Assembly (NCBI RefSeq): GCF_003751625.1
Contig: NZ_RJUL01000007.1
Location: 248,001 to 312,000, forward strand
From: Gallaecimonas pentaromativorans
GTDB taxonomy: Bacteria; Pseudomonadota; Gammaproteobacteria; Enterobacterales; Gallaecimonadaceae
Reading direction: 5' to 3'
Length of the DNA stretch: 64,000 nt
Shown piece by piece: positions 1 to 7,500 of this stretch (position 1 is its first letter; every line of letters begins with the position of its first letter). Both the position numbers and the translations under genes were made by a program. The notes beneath the pieces were generated by a model, which had not been told where the DNA came from, searched no databases, and saw nothing but the letters and a program-made list of their open reading frames with translations.

Positions 1-468
1 CTGATGGTGCTGTTAGTGGGGCTGGGTTTCGGGCTGGTCTTTGAGCGCTTCCCTCATCTGCATCAGCTGATCAAGGTGCTGGGTACCCTGTACCTGCTGT
101 GGTTGGCCTGGAAGATTGCCAGCCAGACTCCCAAAGCCATCCAGGCTGGCCACGCCAAGCCGCTGAATTTTTGGCAAGGCGCTGCTTTTCAGTGGGTAAA
201 TGGCAAGGCCTGGGTGATGGCCACCGGCGCCATCGCCGCTTTTACCTCGGCCCAAACCGGCATGTGGTGGCAAGTGCTGGCCATTGCCTTGGCCTTTTTG
301 GTGGTGGCTTTTCCTTGTGTGGGGCTTTGGCTGGTGGCAGGGGCGGGCCTGCGCCGGGTACTGACCCAGCCGCTGGCCCAGCGTATTTTCAACATTGCCA
401 TGGGCTTGCTGCTGGTGCTGTCGGTAGTGCCGGTGCTGATGGAGCTTTGGCACTACTACTTGAGCTAA
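1..468 (+). CDS. LysE/RhtB-family amino-acid exporter (5' partial)
   Basis: This is the C-terminal 155 or so residues of a LysE/RhtB-type inner-membrane exporter, a family that expels amino acids and related metabolites. The reading frame is open to the first base of the window. LysE/RhtB proteins are about 200 residues, so roughly 45-50 residues with the first helix are missing. The visible part has the family pattern: a hydrophobic segment ending in YLLWLAWKI, a cytosolic stretch with FWQGAAFQWVNGKAW (the LysE-family FxxGxxxxxxNxKxW signature), then three further hydrophobic helices ending at the stop. A hairpin follows 10 bases after the stop. The substrate cannot be read from the sequence. 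The family call is secure; the exact subfamily is not. Confidence 0.85.
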   Translation: MMVLLVGLGFGLVFERFPHLHQLIKVLGTLYLLWLAWKIASQTPKAIQAGHAKPLNFWQGAAFQWVNGKAWVMATGAIAAFTSAQTGMWWQVLAIALAFLVVAFPCVGLWLVAGAGLRRVLTQPLAQRIFNIAMGLLLVLSVVPVLMELWHYYLS

Positions 469-473
469 CAGTA

Positions 474-532
474 AAAAACCACCTTCTTAGAAGGTGGCTT
501 TGAGGTAAGGCCCCCTAGAAGGGAGCTTTCGT
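474..532. repeat. Two-hairpin repeat module, copy 1 (also a probable terminator)
   Basis: A perfect hairpin, CCACCTTC-TTA-GAAGGTGG (479-497), is followed by CTTT and then by a second, imperfect hairpin of the form GGCCCCCTAGAAGGGAGC (509-526) followed by TTTCGT. The same two-hairpin unit recurs at 742-802 with only a few differences. It lies just after the exporter stop and could terminate it. The duplication suggests it also belongs to a repeated or mobile unit, such as an IS end or a repetitive extragenic element. Confidence 0.6.
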
Positions 533-741
533 GTCTACAAGCTCTTCTCACTGACTAAGCTCCCCTTGTTTAACGATTTTTCTCACCTCACGTGCTAACT
601 CTCTCGCTGAACAACATCAGCCAATGCAAAAAAGCATCACGGCAATCACCTGTTTAGCATCCGAGTACCAGTATTTTTAGATAATGGGCTCTCTACGGGC
701 ATAGCACCGACCTCCATAGGAGGTGGTTTAACGCTGAAAGT
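533..741. other. Spacer between the two hairpin modules; no gene seen
   Basis: No credible reading frame lies here on either strand; every frame is interrupted within a few tens of codons. The AT content is higher than in the neighbouring genes. A third small hairpin, ACCTCC-ATA-GGAGGT, sits at about 713-727. This hairpin plus the flanking two-hairpin modules looks like the end region or relic of a small mobile unit, possibly of IS200/IS605 type. That is only a structural resemblance. Confidence 0.4.
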
Positions 742-802
742 AAAAATACCACCTTCTTAGAAGGTGGCTTTGAGAGAAGGCCCCTAGAAGGGGGCTTTCG
801 TC
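742..802. repeat. Two-hairpin repeat module, copy 2
   Basis: Second copy of the module seen at 474-532. The first hairpin (749-767) is identical. It is followed by TTTGAG and a GGCCCC-TAGAAG-GGGGC hairpin ending in TTTCGT. The second hairpin pairs better in this copy than in copy 1. The IS630-family element begins 28 bases downstream. Confidence 0.6.
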
Positions 803-829
803 TTTATGAGCCCGCTGACAGTAGTTCTA

Positions 830-1983
830 AATAACTGATCCTAATTGTGCTCCACCTTGCGGATACCATGACCACTGCCAGGGAAGGGTGAAACGGTCTC
901 CATGAAGTGACGAACCCTGCCCAGTAATTGCCACATCGTTTTGCATCGGTGATTGCGGGTAATGGTTTCGTGCAGCGCCTGCCAGAGCCGTTCTATACGG
1001 TTGACCCAGGGCGAGTAAACCGGCTGGAACACCAGCTTGAACTTGGGATTGTCGGCCAGCCAGCGCTGCGTCTTCCGGCTTTTGTGGATGATGTAGTTGT
1101 CTACCACCAAGGTGATGCTTTTCGCTTGCCGATAGGTGCGACGCAGCTTGCTCAACATGGCGATGAATAACCCTGAGTCCTTACTTTGCCCCGAGACATA
1201 CAGCACCCGCCCGGTCTTGGCATGGAGTGCGCCCGCCAGATAGTGCTTGGCGTTCTGGCCCGGCGTGGCCACCCGTCGTTGCTGGCCTCGCGGCATCCAG
1301 TCCGCTCCCATTTTCGGGTTGAGGTGGATATCCACTTCATCTTCAAATAACACCGGATGCTTGTGGCTGCACTGGCTCAGGGCCTGTTCGATAGCCTGCA
1401 TCTTCTCGGCCTTATAGGGATCTTTGATATGCAGCGTTGGCGCGGCCCGGCGCCAGACAATGCCGATACGAGGCAGCCAGCGGCGGACGGTGGATGCGCA
1501 CAGAGTGCTATTGAGCATCCTATTGATTTCCATAGCCAAGAGTTCGGTGCTCCAACGCGAACGTTGGTAGCCGAAGTCCGTTGGCGTGAGCGCGGTCAAG
1601 GCCTTGAGCAAGGCGGTGATATGCGCGTAGGGCAAACGCCGACGGCGCCCCGCCTGCAAGCTTTCCAACCCATCCAGACCTGCTTCTTGATACCAATCCA
1701 ACCAGCGACGCACCGATGAACGTCCAGCGGCCAAGGGCGCGGCGGTGGAGGACACGGAATGCCCCTTATCCAACAAGAGAATGGCGTTGAGTCTGCGGCA
1801 GAGGGCCTTGTCTAAGGTGCGATGGAGACGCGAGGTCAGTTCACGTCGTTCGGTGGCGTTGAGTCGTGGTAGCATGGCGAGAACCCGGTGTCCGGCGGTA
1901 GGTTTTTGTTTGGCGACAGATCTGATCGCACAAACGGACCCGGGTTCCCTTCCTTGAGTGATCTACTATTCGGAACAGTTATT
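830..1983 (-). mobile_element. IS630-family insertion sequence, apparently complete
   Basis: The ends are AATAACTGATCCTAATTGT (from 830 inward) and, on the reverse strand from 1983 inward, AATAACTGTTCCGAATAGT. These are terminal inverted repeats matching at 16 of 19 positions. The element is bracketed by TA on both sides, with C before the left TA and G after the right TA, as expected from insertion into a CTAG target with TA duplication. The length of 1154 bp agrees with the classic IS630 size. One transposase gene fills it, and its stop codon lies inside the left terminal repeat. The element is probably functional. Confidence 0.85.
841..1875 (-). CDS. IS630-family transposase
   Basis: A 344-residue DDE transposase that cuts and joins the ends of its own IS630-type element. 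The N-terminal 130 residues form the paired helix-turn-helix DNA-binding region (HTH_29/HTH_32-like, with GRSSVRRWLDWYQEAGLDGL). The catalytic core carries the three acidic positions in recognisable contexts: FEDEVDIHLNP (about residue 178), VVDNYIIHKS (about residue 260) and SPWVNRIERLWQALH (about residue 295). There is no internal stop or frameshift, and the length is normal for the family. The gene fills the element between its terminal repeats. Its start is ATG, about 110 bases inside the right end. Confidence 0.93.
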   Translation of the reverse strand: MLPRLNATERRELTSRLHRTLDKALCRRLNAILLLDKGHSVSSTAAPLAAGRSSVRRWLDWYQEAGLDGLESLQAGRRRRLPYAHITALLKALTALTPTDFGYQRSRWSTELLAMEINRMLNSTLCASTVRRWLPRIGIVWRRAAPTLHIKDPYKAEKMQAIEQALSQCSHKHPVLFEDEVDIHLNPKMGADWMPRGQQRRVATPGQNAKHYLAGALHAKTGRVLYVSGQSKDSGLFIAMLSKLRRTYRQAKSITLVVDNYIIHKSRKTQRWLADNPKFKLVFQPVYSPWVNRIERLWQALHETITRNHRCKTMWQLLGRVRHFMETVSPFPGSGHGIRKVEHN

Positions 1984-1986
1984 TAG

Positions 1987-2240
1987 AAAAAAGCCGTGCT
2001 GTGGAGCCATGAACCGCACCGCAGCGTCAAGGAAGTGGCTGAGGCGCTGGACATTCACCCCTTCATGTTGTCTCGCCGGCAGCCGAATTTCGTGAAGGTG
2101 AATACGGCATGGCCAACAAGATCCCTAAGCCCGAGGGCAAGCTCAAAGAGCAGGATGAAGTGAAACAACTCAAGAAGCGCATAGCCGAGTTGGAGATGGA
2201 GAACGACATTCTAAAAAAGGGCCGCAACGTTTCCAGGCGG
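1987..2240 (+). pseudogene. IS3-family OrfA, truncated and frameshifted
   Basis: Remnant of the small IS3-family DNA-binding protein OrfA. From 1987 one frame reads KKAVLWSHEPHRSVKEVAEA, a typical transposase helix-turn-helix ending in HPFMLSR. Near 2076-2085 the frame is lost and the homology continues in another frame as EFREGEYGMANKIPKPEG. That is followed by the leucine-zipper stretch EVKQLKKRIAELEMENDILK that normally closes OrfA. The N-terminal dozen or so codons are missing at the IS630 junction. In the reconstructed pre-insertion sequence the upstream bases give stop codons in this frame, so the truncation probably predates or accompanied the IS630 insertion. Confidence 0.75.
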
Positions 2241-2244
2241 AGGA

Positions 2245-2843
2245 ACAACGCAGCGGTATCGCTTCATCCAACGCCAGCAAGAGCAAATCCCGGTAAAAGT
2301 GCTGTGTGCCAGGCTGAAGGTTTCGCGCAGCGGCTACTACGACTGGCTCAAGCGCCAATCAAGTCAGCGCCAGCAGCAAAACCAAGCATTACTGGTCGAT
2401 GTCCGCCGTCTCTTTGAGAAGGCCAAGTCACGTTATGGCAGCCCCAAAATACACCGCGCTCTGCGCCTGGAAGGTATTCGGGTTGGCGCCAAGCGGGTAG
2501 CGAGGTTGATGCGTGAAGCGGGGTTAAAAGCCCGTGTCGAACGGGTTTACCGGCGTATGAACAAGCGCCGGGCCGAGCTCAAAGTGCTACCTAATTATCG
2601 TTTGGACATGCCAAAACCCAGCGGCCCCAATCAGCAGTGGTCCAGTGATGTCACCTACATCCGTTTTGGCTGCCGCCATGTGTTTCTGGCCGTGATGGTC
2701 ACGGAAAATCGTTAGCAGGGCGCTACACGAAACCCTCAATGCCGAACTCAGCACAGTGGCGCTCTATAAAGCCATCAAGCAGCGAAAACCGAGGTCAGGA
2801 CTGATACTGCGCACTGACCGCGGCATCGAGTTCAGGGCAAAAC
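2245..2843 (+). pseudogene. IS3-family OrfB integrase, N-terminal portion, frameshifted
   Basis: IS3-family transposase OrfB (rve integrase core, DDE type) in decayed form. The frame reads RFIQRQQEQIPVKVLCARL, then the HTH_21-type region SRYGSPKIHRALRLEGI. It then enters the catalytic domain at WSSDVTYIRF (first Asp). Near 2700 there is a small deletion: the frame hits a stop at 2713-2715, while the homologous continuation (IVSRALHETLNAELSTVALY ... LRTDRGIEFRA, second Asp) resumes in another frame. At 2844 it is interrupted by the IS903-group element. The C-terminal piece is at 3893-4018. About 50-60 residues, including most of the region around the catalytic Glu, are missing altogether. Confidence 0.8.
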
Positions 2844-3892
2844 GGCGTTGTTTCCAAATCCACTGAACCAATCCGCCTGACTGTGATCCGATCCCCAACA
2901 TATCTAAGGGGAGTAACCCATGGGCCAAGCCAAACACCCAATCAGCAACTGGGCAACGTACAACCGCGCGTTGATCAATCGAAGCTTGCTGGGGTTTGGG
3001 ATGGATAAGGCCGCCATCACCAACTGGTATTGCCCACAGCACCACGGCAATCGGGGTCGAGGCTTTGAATACAGCGACACTGCCATCGAGACGGTCTTGA
3101 TGCTCAAGGCACTGTTCAAACTGCCCTTGCGGGCCTTGGAAGGCTTTATCAATTCCTTATTCCAGTTGATGAAACTGCCACTGACCTCGCCCAGCCACAG
3201 CTGCATCAGCAAGCGCGCCAAGACGGTCAATATCCAGTACCGCCTACCCAGTAAAGGGGCGGTGGCCCACTTGGTTATCGACGCCACCGGCCTAAAAGTC
3301 TTTGGCGAAGGCGAGTGGAAGCAGCGTAAGTACGGCCAGGAACAGCGCCGGGTGTGGCGCAAGCTGCACCTGGCGGTGGACGCCAAAACTCATGAAGCGA
3401 TTGGAGCGCAAGTGAGCTTGGAAAGCGTGGGAGACAGCGAGGTCTTGCCCGCCTTAATCAGCCCACTACGCCGTCGTATCCATCAGGTCAGCGCTGACGG
3501 CGCCTACGACAGCAAAGCGTGCCATCGATTACTGCAAAAGAAAGGCGCCAAAGCCAGTATTCCACCCCGTAAAACAGCGGGCTTTTGGGAGGAAGGTCAT
3601 CCTCGAAACGACGCCGTGGCGGCACTGAAAGCCGGGCAACTGGCGGAGTGGAATAAGGAAAGCGGCTATCACCAACGGTCAAAGCGGAAACGGCGATGTC
3701 GCGATACAAGCAACCCATCAACGCGAAGCTCAGCCTGCGCAGTTACAACGGCCAGGTTGCCGAGGCCCTGGCTGGGGCGAAAGTGATGAACAAAATGCTG
3801 ACCTTAGGTATGCCGGTTCGCCAAGCGGTCAGCTAAGGGCAGCCAGCCCATTAGGGGACTGCACTTCCTTGTCGGATTTAGGAAACAACGCC
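2844..3892 (+). mobile_element. IS5-family (IS903-group) element inside the IS3 remnant
   Basis: The terminal inverted repeats are GGCGTTGTTTCCAAATCC (2844-2861) and, reading inward from 3892 on the reverse strand, GGCGTTGTTTCCTAAATCC. They are identical apart from a one-base indel. The 1049-bp length fits the IS903 group (about 1050 bp). The 9 bases to the left (GGGCAAAAC) and right (CACGATAAT) do not match. The expected 9-bp target duplication is therefore absent, and a segment of the host IS3 orfB has been lost beside it. This suggests a deletion or recombination after insertion. Confidence 0.8.
2920..3837 (+). pseudogene. IS903-group transposase, one-base frameshift
   Basis: IS5-family (IS903-group) DDE transposase. 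The intact part covers WATYNRALINR, the first catalytic Asp in HLVIDATGLKVFGEGEWK, and the second in SADGAYDSKACH. Near 3680 the frame changes: the original frame runs off through KRKRRCRDTSN to a premature stop at 3786. The family C-terminus AETAMSRYKQPINAKLSLRS, containing the catalytic Glu, continues one frame over to a stop at 3835-3837. Adding a single G restores one continuous protein of about 305 residues, the normal length. The gene is therefore inactivated by one missing base, unless it is rescued by programmed frameshifting, which this IS group does not use. The start ATG has a good ribosome site (AAGGGGAG). Confidence 0.88.
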
Positions 3893-4050
3893 CACGATAA
3901 TCACTTCGACACAATAGCGTCACTGCGCCAACAAGTAGGCCAGCATTTTTACAACAAGGTGCGGCTGCACAGTAGCCTCGATTACGTATCACCGATACAG
4001 TACGAGCAAGCCGCTTGATAACAACTGCGTGTCCGTTTTATCGGGTGAAC
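3893..4050 (+). mobile_element. IS3-family element remnant, right part (OrfB C-terminus)
   Basis: Immediately right of the IS903-group element the frame reads HFDTIASLRQQVG, then FYNKVRLHSSLDYVSPIQYE, and stops at 4016-4018. This is the unmistakable C-terminus of an IS3-family OrfB. The sequence up to about 4050 (around CCGTTTTATCGGGTGAA) is presumably the right inverted repeat. The end is inferred, because the left repeat is missing and cannot be aligned to it. Confidence 0.75.
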
Positions 4051-4075
4051 ATCATGAAACTAAAGAAGTCTTCAT

Positions 4076-4101
4076 AAAAAAACAGCAAGTTAATAACTTG
4101 C
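4076..4101 (-). terminator. Rho-independent terminator of the small secreted-peptide gene
   Basis: Read on the minus strand, GCAAGTT-ATT-AACTTGC (4101-4085) is a perfect 7-bp stem. It is followed by TG and then seven T residues. It lies 58 bases beyond the stop of the 52-residue minus-strand gene and supports that gene being a discrete transcript. Confidence 0.75.
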
Positions 4102-4158
4102 AACTATAACGCCGTAGCGAATTTATTCATTACGAATAATGGGATTCTGAATCAATAG

Positions 4159-4317
4159 CTAGTGCCATTGAAGGCAGAGTTCTGCCTCGCCCAAGTTCAT
4201 GCAGTACTTAGTACTACCCCCCTGCGTAGTCATGGTCTCGTCATCTGAGGCATTGGCAGAGGGGACGGCTAAAAAGGTGGAAGCTACGGCAACTACCAGC
4301 AAGATTTTCTTGAACAT
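4159..4317 (-). CDS. Small secreted cysteine-containing peptide, unknown function
   Basis: A 52-codon minus-strand gene. The start ATG (4315-4317) has a near-ideal Shine-Dalgarno sequence, AGGAGG, eight bases upstream. The protein begins MFKK, followed by a hydrophobic core (ILLVVAVASTFLAV) and a classic signal-peptidase I site after SANA at residue 23. The predicted mature peptide is only 29 residues, acidic, with two cysteines 10 residues apart (KYC ... ELC) and a C-terminal LQWH. A perfect terminator lies 58 bases past the stop. I recognise no family. It sits between the IS cluster and the alpha-2-macroglobulin gene and is transcribed away from the latter. The ribosome site, signal peptide and terminator together make chance unlikely. 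A signalling, adhesive or toxin-like role would be guesswork. Confidence 0.72.
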   Translation of the reverse strand: MFKKILLVVAVASTFLAVPSANASDDETMTTQGGSTKYCMNLGEAELCLQWH

Positions 4318-4504
4318 GATGAGGTCCTCCTGTGACCTGGCTAGGGAGCAGTCTTAAGGTTAATAGGATGCAATATGCTTAATAGCTGTACTATCCAACT
4401 GTAAAAAGTGACAGGGCAAGTGACTTTTGTTAGGCCGCTGTTACGCCTTTTGTAAGGATTTTCGGGTATGATGCCGCGCAGCCGAGATTGAAGAGGACAC
4501 AAGG

Positions 4505-7500
4505 ATGCGTGCGTTGCTGGCAACACTTTTTGGCCAATGGCAGGCCCCGCCCTGGATGCGCTGGTGCGCAAAGCACCCCGTAAAAGCCGTTGGCAGCCTG
4601 TTGCTGCTGGCACTGATCGCTGCACTTTGTTGGGGTGGCTGGTATTGGTACCAGCATCTGCCCAAACCCCGCACCCTACACTATTCCCTTGAGGCGCCGG
4701 CCCTCACCGATTACCACCAGGACAAACCCCAGGTCGCCCCTTTGACCCTGGCTTTTAGCGGCTCGGTGGCGCCTCTTGATGGCATCGGTAAACCGGTAAC
4801 GAAGGGCATCAGCCTGAGCCCCAAGCTCGCCGGGCAGTGGCGCTGGGCCAGCGACAAGCACCTGCAATTTATCCCCGACGGCGACTGGCCGGTGGCGACC
4901 CGCTTTGAGGTGACACTGGACAAAAAGCAGCTGCTGGCTGACCACATCCTCTTGAATAAATACCAGAGCGAATTTGCCACGGCGCCCTTTACCGCCAAGA
5001 TAACCGAAGGGCGCCTTTATCAGGACCCAACCCAGCCCAGCATCCAAAAGCTGGTGGCGACCCTTGCCTTCAGCCACCCGGTGGACATGGCCTCGGTCAA
5101 AGCCCATTTGTCGGTGCTGCTAAGCCCTGGCCTCACTTACAGCGCCAGCGGCGACACCGAAGTCACCTTCGATGACAAACACCTTTTTGCCTATGTGCAC
5201 TCGCCAGCGCTGGCCACGCCGCTTGAGCAAAGCACTGTGACCCTGGAGATGGCCAGCGGCATCCGCGCCGCCGGTGGCGGCAATGAGGCCGGCAAAGACA
5301 AATGGCAAGTCCGGGTGCCGGGCCGGTATCAGCTGAGCTTCGAGCCAGCCCAGGTGAGCTTTGCCTACAACGACAAAGACGAGCCCAAACCGGTACTGAC
5401 CATGGAAAGCTCCCGGCCGGTGAGCGACGACGCCCTGCGCGGCAAGGTGCAGGCCTGGCTATTGCCCAAGAAAAACCCCAAGGGCAGCAGCAACTGGTAT
5501 CAAGAGAACGTCACCGAGCAGGTGCTGGCTGGCTCCCCGAAACTGTTCTTGACCCAGATCCCCGGCGCCGAAGGCCTTAACCAGCTGCACAGCTTCAAGT
5601 TGCAGGCCCCGGTTGGCCGCTACGTGGCGGTGATGGTAGACAAGGAAGTGGAAGGCCAGGGCGGCTACCTGTCTCGCAATCCGGTGCTGAGCGTGGTGCG
5701 CATGCCTCAGTATTCCAAGGCCCTGAAGTTCCTGGGTGAAGGTTCACTACTGACCCTGGACGACGACCAGCGCCTGGGTTACCTCGCCCGTGGCGTGCAA
5801 AAGGTACAGGTGGAGGTGGCGCAATTGCTGCCTGACCAGCTCAATGCCCTTATCGACCAAAGCACCGGCAGCTTTGCCGAGCCGCACCTCAATAACAGTG
5901 ATTTTGACCGGCTGGTGACCCGCCAAGTCTTCAACCAGCAGTTTGCCAGCAAAGACCCCAGCAAGACCCTCTACGGCAGCATCAACCTCAAGCCTTTCTT
6001 CAAAGACAGGCGCGGCATCTTCGTGGTCAAACTGACCCCGGCCAGCGAGAAAGACAACGAAACCTTCGATTACTACCAGACCGAGGCTCACGACCTGCGC
6101 TTTGTGGTAGTGACCGACCTTGGCATCCTTGCCAAACGCAGCCGCGACGGCAGCCAGGATGTGTTCGTGCAGTCCCTTGCCAGCGGCCAGCCAGTCGCCG
6201 GCGCCGAAGTGGCGGTGATTGGCCGTAACGGCTTGCCGGTAGCCACCGGCAGAACTGACCAGCGCGGCCACGCCCGCTTTGGCAAACTCGGCAACCTGCG
6301 CCGGGAAAAGACCCCCCTCTACTACCGGGTGGAAAAGGGCGGTGACCTGTCCTTCCTGCCCATGGGCGACTGGCGCCGCCATCTCGATTTGTCCCGTTTC
6401 GACACCGGCGGCAGCTATGAAAGCGACGATCAAGCGGCACTGAGCGCCTACCTCTTTACCGACCGCGGCCTCTATCGCCCCGGCGAAACCGCCCACATTG
6501 CCAGCCTGGTTCGCGGCCAGGATTGGGCCACCGCCCTTGGCGGCCTGCCGGTTAAGTTGCAGGTCACAGACCCTCGCGGGGTAACGGTGCTGGACCGCAC
6601 CTTCAAACTGGACGCCAGCGGCTTTGACAGCCTGGATTTCACCGCCAGCGAAACAGCCGCCGCCGGCGATTACCAGGCCAGCCTGTCCCTTATCAAAGGC
6701 AAGTACCGGCTCACCCGCCTGGGCGATGTGAACTTCAAGGTGCGTGATTTCGAGCCCGACCGCATCAAGGTGCGGGTGTCCCTTGGCGCCGACAACAGCC
6801 CAGCAGGCTGGCTCAAACCGGCGCAGATGAGCGCCGGGGTACTGGCTGAGCAGCTCTTTGGCGGCCCGGCCAGCGACCGGAGGGTCACCGGCGAGATGGT
6901 GCTGTCCCCCACCGATATCAGTTTCCAGGCCTGGCCCGGTTACCGTTTTGGGGTGCTGGGTAAACTCAAGGAGTCGTTCCGCGAGACCTTGAGTGAAGCC
7001 ACCACCGACGGCGACGGCAAAGCCAACCTCGACCTGGCCCTGGACCGTTTTGCCGGCAGCACCTACAAGCTGCACCTGCTGGCCAAAGTGTTTGAGGCTG
7101 GCTCCGGCCACGGCGTCAGCGCCCAAAGCCAGGTGCTGGTGTCCGATGCCGACTGGCTGCTGGGCTACAAGGCCGATGGCGACCTTGGCTTTATCAGCAA
7201 AGGCGGCGAGCGCCAGCTCAGCCTGCAGGCGGTAGGCCAGGATCTCAAAGGCGTGGCCGCCGAGCTTCAGGTAGAGCGCATTGCCCGCCGTTGGGTGTCG
7301 GTATTGGTTAAGCAAGACGACGGCACCTACCGCTACCAGTCTCGCCGCAAAGACACCTTGCTTGACACAAAACCCCTGGCGCTGGCCGCCCAGGGCCAAA
7401 TGCTGGCCCTGGATACCCGCACCCCAGGCGACTACCGGCTGCGGCTGGTGGACGCCAGCGGCCGCCAGCTCAACCAGATTGACTACAGCGTCGCCGGCAG

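Larger units (their letters stand above)
1984..2843 (+). mobile_element. IS3-family element remnant, left part
   Basis: The sequence to the right of the IS630 element is the interior of an IS3-family insertion sequence. It holds an OrfA-like helix-turn-helix/leucine-zipper region followed by an OrfB-like integrase region. The left inverted repeat and the first codons of orfA are absent; the homology begins right at the IS630 boundary. It ends at 2843, where an IS903-group element begins. The matching right-hand piece is at 3893-4050. Both reading frames carry indels, so the element is dead. Confidence 0.75.

Noticed and set aside
469-4075. A defence island or integron at the IS cluster
   Set aside because: No nuclease, methyltransferase, toxin-antitoxin, integrase or attC-like cassette is present; all recognisable coding sequence is transposase.
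5747-7399. Long minus-strand open frame (550 codons) inside the macroglobulin gene
   Set aside because: It is the antisense shadow of a GC-rich gene. The predicted protein is repetitive Gly/Ala/Val/His with no motifs, while the plus-strand frame is a clear macroglobulin.
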